Source: Istiophorus platypterus
Taxonomy: Eukaryota; Chordata; Actinopteri; Istiophoriformes; Istiophoridae
DNA: 64,000 bases
NCBI GenBank assembly: GCA_016859345.1
Contig: CM029116.1
Span: forward strand, 4,414,143 to 4,478,142
Reading direction: 5' to 3'
The stretch's first letter is position 1; each line of letters starts with the position of its first letter. Made by a program: the position numbers and the translations under genes. The notes under the pieces are model-generated. The model had not been told where the DNA came from. It was given only the letters and a program-made list of their open reading frames with translations, and searched no databases. This document shows, piece after piece, positions 1 through 12,200 of the stretch.

Positions 1-232
1 TAGAACGTTAAAAAAATAGCAATACTTAAAGTACTTGCTATACCAGAAGAAATGACAAAGACACTGCTATGTGATGATATATGTTATTGTTCGATTATGT
101 AAATTGGTTCGTAAATAAAACACAATCTTTTAGTTGATTATCTTGCTGAGTAAATGTTGCAGCTTGAGGAAAATCTTTCTTTTGCATTTGAAAGAGATTT
201 AATTTTCCTTACTGTTTTATCAATAGGATGCT

Positions 233-289
233 TACACACACGCACACACACACACACACCCACACATATACACATACACACAAACACAC
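233..289. repeat. (CA)n microsatellite, imperfect
   Basis: CA dinucleotides interrupted by CG, CCA, TATA and CAAA. The apparent His/Thr-rich and Val/Cys-rich reading frames here are repeat translation. Confidence 0.95.
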
Positions 290-1131
290 CATTATCCCTT
301 TTATGATTTTATTATCTTGTCCCCAAGTAAACTTTTTTTCTCCTGCCTTTGATGTTATTAGTATTTCTCTCCAGTGGCTTATTGAAAAAAGAAAAAAACA
401 ACGACAAATACCTTGTGTAAATTTCATCTTTGTTTCAGGCAGGACATTCGGTGACTAATGCTTGAGTCATCAGCCGTCGACGTGTAACATGTAATAACAA
501 GTTGAATTTGAGCATGCTGAGTCTAATCTGGTGTCAGTTTTATCCACAGGTGTCTAAATAAAAACAACCCGAATGGAGAATTTGTTTTCTGTTTTAGTTC
601 CCTGGTATTTTTATTGTGGATATGAGGTCTATATTATAAAACCTGACTCTTGCAGGTAAAGCTGTACACACTGAGATGCACTCTCACAGTCTCTTTTGTG
701 AAGAGAACGTTTTACTCTTTTCCCTTTTCGTTTCTTCTTTAATCCCTTTTCACAAAGACACAAAACATCCGTATTTTCTTGTATCAACATATTTTTCCTG
801 TGTTTTTTTGTTTACTTTGCCGTAATCAGCGCTGCCTTCACTTTGAGGAGCTTGATATTATTTCTACGTTCTTCACGTTTGTGAAGTTTATTTTGAAGGT
901 CCTAACCGGAAGTATTTAATGTACCATTCTGGATGGAATCATAGTTTGACTGTGACCCCTGTAGATCAATTATCATTTTAATTCAACGACGTTTTGTTTA
1001 TATTTCAAAGATTTGCTTCTTTTTAGTTTTTTTGTTTATCTATTGCTTTTTATTTATTTTATTGTATATTATCCATTTATTCTTTTTTGTTCTGTTTTTC
1101 CTTTGCGGAATCATGAATTTGCCGATTTCCA

Positions 1132-1145
1132 GTGCCCTCTAGTGG
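1132..1145 (-). promoter_or_regulatory. CTCF-type binding motif
   Basis: The + strand reads GTGCCCTCTAGTGG; the minus strand is CCACTAGAGGGCAC. This fits the vertebrate CTCF core consensus CCASYAGRKGGCRS at every position. It lies about 1.3 kb upstream of the inferred prdm10 start. Occupancy cannot be judged from sequence. Confidence 0.6.
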
Positions 1146-1943
1146 CAACATTGAGAAACTGCAGCATATGAAATTGTCAAGTTTGCATCAGTGCAGTTCT
1201 GGCAGCAGACTAAGACTTTCGGTACATGAAGCTGAAGCAAATAAAAATAACAGAACTGGTAAAAAAAAAAAATGCTATTGAAAATACATGTTGAAGCAAA
1301 AATGCAAAAAACATCCACTGGTAACAGCTTTTCAACTTTGAATAGTTGCTAGTTTTCTGTTTTTCTATATTAGTAAACTCAAAATCTTGTGGTTTTTGAC
1401 TGTTTATCAGGCAAAACAAAGCAATACGCATATGTTACCTGGGACTACAGGGAATAGTGATGAACAGACTATTAAAGAAAATAGTTGTCATACCCAATTA
1501 TAGTGATAACAATAGCGCGTTATGGCCTCACAGTTCTCCCGTGATGGAATAACAGCGCCTTACTCAAGGTTTTCTGTCTATTATTTGACACTCAGGAAAA
1601 AAAAAAAAATCTTGAAAATGAGCTAAATATAAACTCAACTCAATATTAGAGATGATCTAAATTATGTAGCCAAAAATATATCTGAGTAGCCCTGATGTTT
1701 TAGGGCCTTTACCCAGTTGATAATCCAGCTTTGATTACCTATTACAGTGGTGCAGGGCTTTGTATCATTAGATAAGAGAGTGTAATTTTTTATTACTGAC
1801 CCAATTGGTTCCACCGTGATTATTTGCTCTTAATGAAGTGTCTGTGGAATATTAGTCAGTATTAAAATCTATATTTATTTTCTATTGGGTCACTGTATTT
1901 TGAAGGTACAGCCCCGGAAGTGTGTATGTATATGTATGTATTA

Positions 1944-1968
1944 GTGTGTGTGTGTGTGTGTGTTTATA

Positions 1969-2042
<74 letters not shown>

Positions 2043-2043
2043 A
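1944..2043. repeat. (GT)n followed by (TA)n microsatellite
   Basis: About ten GT units run into roughly 35 TA units with a few TTTA interruptions. The long TA run can extrude or form cruciform DNA, and its length is probably polymorphic and hard to assemble. Confidence 0.95.
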
Positions 2044-2149
2044 AAACATATATAAATGGTTATCATGTTTCCATTGTAAACTAGCTCGAACTGGAAATGT
2101 TACTGAGAAGTAGAAAAACCATCCTTTGGACAGCAGCTTTAATTCAATT

Positions 2150-2445
2150 GGACGACTTCGGTGTTTGATTTTTCTGATTGGCTGCGAGTGCAGGAACTTA
2201 ACCACTAACTAAATTATAACCACGACTATCAAACACTTCTCTGGGAACATTATAAACTTTAAACAAGTACAACTAGAACGTTTCGACGAGCAGGCGAACG
2301 GTTTCTGGAGAATATTTTAAAATATTCCAAGTTACTTCTGCTCCCGAAGTAAATAACAACCAATCAGAAGCCACGCTCCTGCGTGTCGCTAGGCAGATTA
2401 TGTTAATATATGCAATGCGGCCATCTCTGCAGCTACCATTCTGAG
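2150..2445 (+). promoter_or_regulatory. prdm10: probable prdm10 promoter and non-coding first exon
   Basis: The only strong splice donor upstream of the ATG-containing exon is GAG|GTAAGA at 2446, and the matching acceptor is GTTGCAG ending at 3576. A YY1-type motif (GCGGCCATCTC) lies at about 2417-2427, only 20-30 bases before the donor, which is its usual place near a start site. Oppositely oriented CCAAT boxes lie at about 2177 (ATTGG) and 2360 (CCAAT). A CpG-rich tract follows at 2500-3330. The transcription start is inferred to be near 2410-2430 and is not proven. Confidence 0.42.
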
Positions 2446-2499
2446 GTAAGAACAACTTGTTCGTTTTCCACAAAATGTAAGAAAACCGGGCATTTCTTC

Positions 2500-3340
2500 G
2501 CGACCGCTTCTGTATCTCGACTTCTCCGTTTACTTTCTGACAACACGCATCAAACCAGCGGGCCGCTTTGACGCACTTGCGCCGGTATAAAATATATCTT
2601 TTTTCTCCGGGTCTCTTCGGATGTGGTTGTTGTTGTTAGTCCCACCCAAAATGGAGCCCGTTCTTCCTTGTTCTCAGTAGACTGGAAGGGCTGGGCTCAA
2701 CTAGGACCGGGGGACGGGTGGGTCTATCCAAATAAATCGGGCCCTCGCCGCTCCAAACCCACTTTTGTTAAAAACCGCAGACTGCGGTCCGCGTCCTGGG
2801 GCCCGACAAGTTATGTCTGGCGGCGTGGTCGGCGTTACAGTGGGACTAAACGGCCGTAGTGCTAATGTTGCGGTGCAGTAAATGCCCGGGTTTCTGCGGC
2901 GCTGGTTTTTGTGGTATGGTCCGGTTGGGACCGAGAACCTGCGGGGTTAAAATAGGGGGGAATTGAATTTATTATTGATTATACCAACTAGATTTCTGAA
3001 TGAGTTCGCCGAGCCCCGACTTCTCGCCGCGGCTTTTGCGGCGACGTGCGGCCGCGTTTGGACGCCGTTTCCCGGGCGGCCTCGGGGGCGAACGCCGAGC
3101 GGGTTTTTCCCTCCTACCCCCGCTGAGAGCCCTGTGTGGCCGCTCTGTGCGCCGAGTGACATGCCGCTTTATTTTGACGTGCGAGTCCCGTCAGCAAAGG
3201 GCGAAAGCGGCTCCGCAGACCCCGGGTTTCTGCCCCAGTCACGGCGCTTGGGGGGTCGGGATTTATTGCCACGGTTCAGCTCGGAGATGGCGGCTGAAGT
3301 GCCTCGTAGTTGCAGCTGAGCAGCTTTTCCTCCCCTCACA
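2500..3340. promoter_or_regulatory. CpG-rich island at the 5' end of prdm10
   Basis: CpG density rises sharply over this stretch, with many CGCC, GCGG and CCGCGG-like words, compared with the AT-rich flanks. A second YY1-like core, AGATGGCGGC, sits at 3285-3294. The stretch lies in the inferred first intron, just downstream of the candidate first exon, so it probably marks the prdm10 promoter island. Overlapping open frames on both strands here follow from GC composition, and no splice signals tie them to a gene. Confidence 0.5.
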
Positions 3341-3576
3341 CTGGCACATAATGGCTCTGATAAAGCTGAGACAGTAGAGCCTCCATCATCCATGAAGATT
3401 ACTTCAGACCATATGCACATTTCTACAGAAAAAACCTCCAAAACATCTGTGACCTGCAGAACCAGCCATTCATATGCTGCTTTGGCACTAACTGTTATCG
3501 CCATTGATATTATTACTCGTATTATTATTGTAATCATGATCAAATCACACGCGTCCTCTTGTCTTTGTGCGTTGCA

Positions 3577-3648
3577 GGCGTCCCTTGCCGTCTCAGGAGC
3601 GAGGAGATTAGGTGACGTGGCTGGAGACGGGCCCGCCACCGAGCTGTC
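3577..3648 (+). other. prdm10: 5' UTR part of the first coding exon of prdm10
   Basis: The acceptor GTTGCAG ends at 3576. The 72 nt to the ATG contain an in-frame TGA (3613-3615) and a CRE-like TGACGTGG, so translation cannot begin upstream in this frame within the exon. Confidence 0.6.
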
Positions 3649-5899
3649 ATGGAGACCAAGCAGGAACCCTCCGCCGTCTGGAGTCAGGCCGCTAACAGTG
3701 ATGGAGGCAACGCCACGCAGGTCTGCGTCCTCGACCGTAACCCGCCCCCCGAACCGCTGTTTGAGAGTCAGAGAGAGGGATGCGATACATTTGGTCCGAC
3801 AGAGGACGATTTAAGCGTCGCAGAATTTTGTCTTCAGAAGATTTCTGTCCACTGAACCTAGTTGTAGCTAAACCTCAAAATTCACAATTCAGTTTTATGG
3901 GTTTTTTTCCCCGAGTAGCGTTTCCCGGCCATCCAGAAGGACCTAAATAAGACAAAAATTCACCATCATGTTTTCAGCACTCACCTGTAGAGTACTGTGC
4001 AAAATTTTTAGGCACTTTAGATGATTGTATTCCTCTCCATCATCAGTGGTGTTAGGGAGGAGCAAGATTGGGCCCAAATTCATTCTGCACCATGGGACAA
4101 CCAGCCTCGAACACACAGCCAAAGTCATAAAAAAAACCAAAACAAAACCAAAAAAACTATCTTCAGGTGTCTGTGGCAAATACTTGCCCACCAAGTACCT
4201 TGAAAAACTGTGCACAAGTGAACCGAGAAGAACCGGGGCTCTTTTGAAGGCAAAGAGTGGTCACAGCAAATACAGATTAGATTTAGTTGTTTTTCCTGTA
4301 TTGCACTTTGAAGTAAATTAATAAAAAAAATTACTCGTGGGATTATTTTGGAAAGCATCCTTTACTTTGCCCAATGTGCCTAAAACTCCTGTACAGTGCT
4401 GCACGTTACGTAATATCTGTCAGAGTCAGTGGTGGATTCATGGGGGCTGCGTGTAACAGTTCCCCAGGCGGTTCACTGCCTCTGTGTCCTCTGCACGTGT
4501 GTCGCAGGTGCATTTCGAAGGCAGCGCGGTGGCCCAGATAGTGTACAGCGGGGATCAGGCGGACCGGGGGCAGCAGCAGGTGGTCTACACGGCGGACGGA
4601 AACTCCTACGCCTCCGTAGAATCCGCAGAACACACATTGGTCTACATACACCCTGCAGATGGCACTCAGGTAAGACATACATACTCAGGTAATACATACT
4701 AGAAGCAACAGGTGGGTAGACGGATTCCAGGAATTATTCTTTCAAGAATGTCGTATACTTTCCCTTTTTTTTTTTTTTTTTCAGATGCACAAAATATAAT
4801 TAAACTAATATGTAAAATTGATAAAATGCACTTTGCCCTGCAAGACCTGCTCACAGCACTGTCTTTGTTTCAGACCGTCTTTGCCGATCAGCCACAGGTG
4901 GCCTACATTCAGCAGGATGGTACAACGCAGCAGGTGGGTTTACCGGGCTCTGCTCAATGTGACCCGTCCTTTTAGCAGAACGATGAAGCAACCGAATTCC
5001 GTTCGCAGGTCACCGTTTTGCTGCCCAGCGGACAGAACATGAACGCTGCCAACCTGCATGTCCTCAGCAACGTGGCGGAGGCTCCACAGGCCATCCTGGA
5101 GCCAGTTTCACAGGTGAGAGCACATCGTCTGTGTGCAGCTATTCAAACTATTAAATAACCCTTGTGTGTTTTATTTTGGACACATATTCTAGCATATAGC
5201 AGGGAAACGCGAGCACAGATTGTTTCATGATGTATTTACCTAACAACCAGACCCATTCCCCAGTGGACACATTCAAGCAGAAACATTTTAATTGTGTTAT
5301 CCTGTCAGGTAAGTCGTCTAAAAGGTTGCAGTTCATGATAGATTTACATTGAGATATTTGTGGTGCCCATATGACAGCATATGATGTTTGATAATCAACA
5401 CCAATCTTCAGAAATATTGCATGTTGACAATTTGAGATATTGATGTAATCCAGTCTGTGTCAGTCCCTCAGAAACAAAGTATAAATGAATGTTTCTTAAG
5501 TAAGCAACAACAGAATTAATTTTAACATTCTCAGAAGATTATAAAAAAATGGTACCTTGTTGTGTAAAACTATCCAAGACTACATTGACACTTTTATTTT
5601 AATCTTTGTGGCAATGTAACGTGAACAGGCCGAAGCCGAAGACAAGAACTTGTTTCCCACATAATGACAAGCGGAGCAGTTGAGCAAGTACTAACTCTAT
5701 GAAATGATCAAACAAACACAGGAGCAGCTGTCCGTGTCCAACTCGCTCACCTCCATGGCGGACATGGCCGATCCCCCCGCCAGTCCCCTCGGGGCCACAG
5801 ACTCCACAGAGGACTCTGACGAGGAGGAAGAGGAGGAAGACTCCGAGATGGACGACTGGGAGCCTCGACAGCCCCCGTCATTCAACCCTCACAGCCTCT
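3649..5899 (+). other. prdm10: prdm10 N-terminal exons: divergent linker and acidic stretch (residues 1-192)
   Basis: Five exons encode the region ahead of the PR domain. Exons 2-4 keep recognisable PRDM10 motifs such as AQIVY, QQVVYTADG, EHTLVYIHP and QVAYIQQD. Exon 4 (VTVLLPSGQ...) is a 35-residue cassette with phase-0 ends, so it could be skipped without a frameshift. Exon 5 carries a Ser/Asp/Glu-rich acidic run (about residues 170-185) just before DDWEP, a feature also present in the mammalian protein. The exon at 5722-5899 ends with one base of the Trp codon that is completed at 6024. Confidence 0.9.
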
Positions 5900-8800
5900 G
5901 TGAGTGACACCCCCACCCCGACCACCAACACCACCCTGGCAGAAAAATAAAACTCCGTGGGGGGTTAACGGTTAGGCCCCCGTTATTCTGACTCAGTGAT
6001 CTCTCCTTTTCGTGGCGTCTCAGGGTGCGAGGAGTGTAACAGCGCCAACCCCTCAGTCTGCCTGAAACACGGCGCTCTGCACCCCATCCCCAACCGGCCG
6101 GTGATGTCCAAGGCCCGGGCCAGTCTGCCTCTGGTCCTCTACATCGACCGCTACCTGGGCGGGGTGTTCTCCAAGAGACGCATCCCAAAGCGCACGCAGT
6201 TTGGTCCCGTGGAGGGACCCCTGGTTCCTCAGAGTGAACTGCAGGACCACTACATCCACCTGAAGGTAACTCAGTGTTCTGCAGAGCAAATTCTAAGGTT
6301 GCACTCTCAGTCTGATATCTAATCTTTTTATTTATTATTTTTTGGGGGGGCTGTCGCCTTAGCTGTGTCTGCTGGATGCGGAGAAAGACGGCGAGAAGCC
6401 TAACGACATGTGGCTGGACCTTTCCGACGAGGACAGCTGCAACTGGATGATGTTTGTGAGGCCTGCCCAGAACCACCTGGAGCAGAACCTGGTGGCCTAT
6501 CAGTACGGCTCCGAGATATTTTACACAACCATCAAGAACATCCAGCCTAAACAAGAGCTCAAGGTAAGTCCTGTGTTTTTAGTTTATATGTAGTTCCACT
6601 GTGGACGCCCCCATCACCACCATATCCAGCAGCCGCAGCAGCTGTTTTCAACATAAAACGTCAGTGAAAATTTTTTACAGCTGTACGGCGCCTGCCCCTC
6701 AGAACCTGGCAGACAGGCAAAGTCGGTGACAAGCTGGTGAAGAAGTTCAGTTCAGATTAGTCGAAAGTCAGATGTCTAGAAAATTAAGAGCCAGATATTT
6801 TTCCTCAGGAGCTGCCAGAGACAAACCAGAGCTATAAGGACAGTGAATCAGTCTCAATTACTGAAGGATATCTGAATATGCCTTTTTTTTTTTTTTAGTT
6901 TTGTGTCTTTGATGAAATTTCCCTGTGCAGGTGTGGTACGCGGCATCATATGCAGAGTTTGTAAATCAAAAGATCCACGATGTTACGGAAGAGGAGCGAA
7001 AAGGCGAGTCTCGGCACACAGTGCTCACTTTGCTTAGTATCAACACCCTGTTTCAACACTGCTGTTTATTATGTATTTGGACAATGACACAATTTTCGTA
7101 GTTTTTTGCCTCTGTACACCACCACAGTGGATTTGAAACGAACGAATCAAGATGTGATTGAAGTATTGACTTTCAGCTTTTATTAGAGGGGCTCAACAAA
7201 AATTTTACATCAACTGTTTAAGAATTAGGTTTCCTCATTATTTCATGACAGATGAAGCAGATAAAAGGTCTGGAGTTGATTCCCAATTATAAAACTGAAA
7301 TTTCAAGTTAAATTTTCTAGCTATTCATTGGAACTTTTTATATGCTTTCCAAAAACCTTCCGTGAAAGCAACCGAAGAGCTTCTCAAGGCAAAGAAATTT
7401 ATTCTTCAATGGTCAAGTCATTCACCTGACCTCAACTCAACTGAGCATGATTTTCATTTGAAGACAAAACCGAGGGCGAAAAAGACCAACAATTCAGCAG
7501 CAGCTGAAGGCAGCTGCAGTAAAGGCCTTGAATAGTATCTGAAGGGAGGAAACTCAGTATTTGTGGATGTTCGTGGGTTCCTGACTTGAGGCAGTAATTG
7601 ACTGCAAAGGTCTTTCATACAAGTATTAAAAATCGTCCTTATATTTTTAAGTGCGTTGGTTTGTCCAATTTTTTCTGAGCCCCTGAAAATGAGGGGCTGT
7701 GTATAAAAATGGCTGTAATTCCTAAATGGTTGGTGTAAAGTTTTTGTGAAACCCCTTCAATTAAAGCCGAAAGTCGACACTATCACATCTTGATTCTTTA
7801 TTTTAAAATCTGTTGTGGTTGTGCACAGAGGCAAAATTGCAAAAGTTTTGTCACTTTCCAAATATTTATGACCTAACCTTGTATCCCATTACAAACTATT
7901 ATAGCAGCGGTAGATGGCAGTAATGATTCTCCCTGGTCCTCGCTTCCTTTTTTTCCCCCAGTGCTGCGGGAGCAAGAAAAGAACTGGCCTTGCTACGAGT
8001 GTAACCGCCGCTTTGTGAGCTCCGAGCAACTGCAGCAGCATCTCAACATGCACGATGACAAGTTAAACTCCGTTAGCAGGTCAGACCCTCTTCGTCACCT
8101 CCTTCCACATTTTCCATTTCGGTCTTACCGCACTGGGGCCCGTGTGACCTCCCCACTGTGTCTTCACACCCTCTCTCAGATCCAGGGGCCGGGGCCGAGG
8201 GAGAGGAAGGAAGAGGTTTGGGACAGGAAGGAGACCGGGGCGGCCGCCGAAATTCATACGTCTGGATCCGCCAGTAGACACTGGTGGGGACAAGACAACA
8301 GTAAGGGACACATTGATTCTTGCTCTGTTGGTTGATCGATTAATCGATTGTCTTAGAGAAGTTGTAATCAACTTTTTATGCTAATTTTCTGGCATTTTAC
8401 TGATCTGAATATTAACTAAAAAAAAAATTTAGAAATTAATCTATAATTAAATAATTTCTTAGTTGCGGCCCCAGTGCATACGCTGATAGATTTACCATAA
8501 AACAAAAACATTGTTCAATTGATAAAAAAAAAAAAATTATCTTGCAGAGAAAAAAAATATTAACTAGAAAATTGCTAATTAGGGATTCTCAAAAATATTG
8601 GATAATAATTAAAATTGAAATATGCAACTGAAAAAATTGAGCCTATTACAACAACTTTTTTTTTTTTAATTACAAATTTCCAATCAACTTTTTATTCAGG
8701 AGATGCTGGAAATGACGGAGAAGCAGCCGCCAGAGGAGCGAGGGGTAGAGGGAGCCCAGAACGGGCTGAAGGTGGTGGAGATGGAGCCGGAGCCAGAAGC

Positions 8801-9203
8801 CGCGACGGAGGTGGAGGGTCAGCTCGTGCCTCCTGCTGGGGAGCCGGTCCCAGGGTCCGTCACCCCGCCCCCCAGCATGGACCCGCCGGCTCCACTGAAG
8901 GAGGACCCGGCACAGAGCCAATCAGACACCCATCTCACATCTCAGGAAATACGCCGTGCCAAGAGGATACGGGTAAGACGGGAGAGTCTTTGCTCTGCTG
9001 GGTTTTTAGACTATAGTGTGGTGTTTGGTGTCACAGTGGCTATGATTTGCTTTACAACCATGTGTCTCTCTTCCTCAATGCGTCCTTGCCTAACAGATGG
9101 ATGTGCAGGTAAGTGGGACCTGGAGAATGGCGGAGGAGGATTCCTTTTGTTTCTTTCCATGGTTTTTAATGTTCATGCAACATTTAAGGATACAACCCCC
9201 CCC

Positions 9204-9240
<37 letters not shown>

Positions 9241-12200
9241 CATTTCACCTATCAGCCTCTACCTGCATCTCAGCAGATCAATGTAAAAAAAAAACAAACA
9301 AAAAAACAATGTTGGAGTTTTCTGTGAGTAGTTCCCTGCCTCTCTCTTTTCTATCCAAGAACGCGGCACTGCAGCACCTTTTCATCCGGAAGAGCTTCCG
9401 TCCTTTCAAATGCACCCACTGCGGCAAGGCCTTCCGGGAGAAGGACAAGCTGGACCAGCACCTGCGGGTCCATGGCAGGGACAGCTACGCCTTCTCCTGC
9501 CACATTTGCAGCAAGAGCTTCATGAGCGACTCGGCCCTGGAGGACCACCTGCTGGTGCACACAGAGAACCGCTCGTACTCGTGCCTCCTGTGCCCGGAAA
9601 CCTTTGAAAAGCAGGAACTGCTGAAGGACCACGTCGGGGTGCACGCTGTGGACGGCTGCTTCAGCTGCCCCTCCTGCAAGAAGATGTTTACTGACTTCAT
9701 CCAGGTCAGTACAGTACCGTTTTCTCCAGCATTGTAATACAGTAATTTTTAGAGTTTTTTTTTTTTTTAGATGTGACAGGGAGTGAATTGTCAATCCTTT
9801 TAGCTGTTAAAAAAAAAAAAAAATTCTAATTGAAAATCAGCACCCACAGTCGAACAGCTCCTCAAAATAATTATCCCGATTATGGCAACGTGGCCAAAAC
9901 ATTTGGTGAAGTAAATAATATTTGGGCGAAGTTGTGTGCATCCTGTTAATCATTTATTTCTTTCAAGTGGCTTCATTTAGAAAACTGCAGTTACAGATCA
10001 TGTTAGAACCAAGCGAAGAAGAGTCTTGTTTCGGATAGTAAACTGAAAGACTAATTCAGTTTTCAAAGTTTACTAAAAGTCTCTCCTGCTTAGGTAAAGA
10101 AGCACATACGCTGCTTCCACTCAGAGAAGATCTTCCAGTGCCCGGACTGCGAAAAGGCTTTCTGCCGGCCGGACAAGCTGCGTTTGCACATGTTGCGCCA
10201 CTCCGACCGCAAAGACTTCCTGTGCTCAACGTGCGGCAAACAATTCAAGGTAGGATGAATAGGGGAGAACACTGAGAGATAACAGGTGTTGGTTTATAGA
10301 TCTGTGAGGTCACGTGTGACAATATGTATATATATTTTTTCCCCCGTGACATTAAGAGGAAAGATAAGCTGCGTGAGCACATGCAGCGCATGCACAATCC
10401 TGACAGAGAGGCCAAGAAGGCAGACCGGATCCACCGCTCCAAAACCCTCAAGCTCAAAGTCCCCACCACCGACTTCGAGAGCTTCCTTTTCAAATGCAGG
10501 GTGTGCATGATGGGATTCAGACGCAGGGGAATGCTGGTGAGCAGCGACTCGCAGAAAGCCCACATTGCAGAATTCGAATCCCAACGCGATGGAATTTTTT
10601 TTCCACCTTTTTTTTTTCTTCTTGTTTTCCCAATTACAGGTGAATCATTTGTCCAAGCGTCATCCTGAGATGCGAATCGATGAAGTGCCTGAGCTGACGC
10701 TGCCGATCATCAAGCCCAACAGGGACTACTTCTGCCAGTATTGTGACAAGGTTTGTTTTTCCCTATCTTGTTATTTCATTTAAAAAATATATATATTTCA
10801 AAGTGCATACAAGGGTCCATGTGAAAATTAATGCCTTAAATCATACACACTGACTCCAAAATCAGACCATTTTGATTTTCACGAGTCTCCCTAATGAGCT
10901 GATCCCGGTGCAGGTGTACAAGAGTGCCAGTAAGAGGAAAGCCCACATCCTGAAGAACCACCCGGGGGCAGAATTGCCTCCCAGCATCCGTAAGCTGCGG
11001 CCAGCCGCTCCCGGCGAACCGGACCCCATGCTGAGCACGCACACCCAGCTGACCGGCACCATCGCCACGGCGCCGGTCTGCTGTCCGCACTGTGCCAAGC
11101 AGTACAGCAGCAAGGTCGGTTGTGAAGCTTTCTTTCAGAGAAGTTTGAGAACCTAACTGCAAATGTGTATAAACATCTATATGGAGCTCAACCATGTTTG
11201 CAGTAACTCGCCAGTCTATGCTCTGTCTTCGCACGGTCTCAGACCTAAAAGAAAACACTCTGTGCGTCTGTTCCCCAGACCAAGATGGTTCAGCACATCA
11301 GGAAGAAGCATGCCGAGTTTGCCCAGCTCACCAACACCATGCAGGCCCCTTTGACAACGGCGGTGATCAGCAGCGCTCCTGCGGTCATCAGTTCGGATGG
11401 CACCACGGCTGAGGCCGTAGTGGTAAGAGAGAAGTTAGAGAAAGAAGGAATGAATGGGGGTAAGAAAAGGTCGATTGACATACGCCAGATATTATAACCG
11501 TTCGATTTTATATACTCTGCAGACCACGGATCTGCTGACCCAGGCCATGACGGAGCTTTCTCAGACGCTGACCACAGACTACCGGACGGCACAGGGAGAC
11601 TACCAGAGGATCCAGTACATCCCCGTCTCTCAGGCAGGGGGCAGCCTGTCCCAGCCTCAGCACATCCAGCTGCAGGTGGTGCAGGTCGCGCCGGTAAGAT
11701 CCAGATATATGTATATATAGGAGCCGTTTTATTTTCTGATGGTCTGGGATCTAAACCAGCCATTTTTCAATTCCTGTTGCCGTTTTTACCTCTCATATGT
11801 CCAAAACAATGGATCACTTACACAATACTGTTCACTAAAAAGAGATGGTTTGGTTTTCTTTTTCTTTACAGCTTAAATCAAAATGGTTGTAAGTTTCCGG
11901 GGAGGGTTGTGAAAAGTCTGGCAAATTCCTGCTTTGGTCCATAGGTTTGTCTTCAGACATTTCTGCAGCTGAACTGCCTTTCATTTCCTGCTCTCTCTTA
12001 AAAAATTTAGTGTGCAGGTGAAATAGTCAAAGCATTTTTACAAACAGGGGGTTTATAATTATGCGCTTTGCTCGTATGAGGGGAAGACAGTATTTATTAA
12101 AATGCATCCTGTCGTGGATTGAAGTGAATTTAAGAAACGCTAAGAGGTGTTTATCGTCTCTGTGCTTCGCAGGCGTCCTCACCACACTCACAGCACCCGA

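Larger units (their letters stand above)
1..2150. other. AT-rich intergenic stretch upstream of prdm10
   Basis: No supported gene. The stretch has AATAAA hexamers at about 114-119 and 556-561, a (CA)n repeat, a (GT)n/(TA)n repeat and a CTCF-type motif. TTTCATCTTTGTTTCAG at 423-439 is a good acceptor and is followed within a few codons by stops in all frames, so it might open the last exon of a gene lying left of the window. That reading is weak. Confidence 0.5.

Noticed and set aside
3169..3639. 156-codon minus-strand frame opposite the prdm10 5' region
   Set aside because: It lies in the CpG island and crosses the prdm10 acceptor. It has no domain and is a GC-composition artefact.
8703..9737. 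344-codon continuous frame across a prdm10 intron
   Set aside because: Translation through 8973-9359 would include a (CA)n repeat giving poly-His/Thr. The strong donor at 8973 and acceptor at 9359, with family homology on both sides, show this is an intron that happens to stay open.
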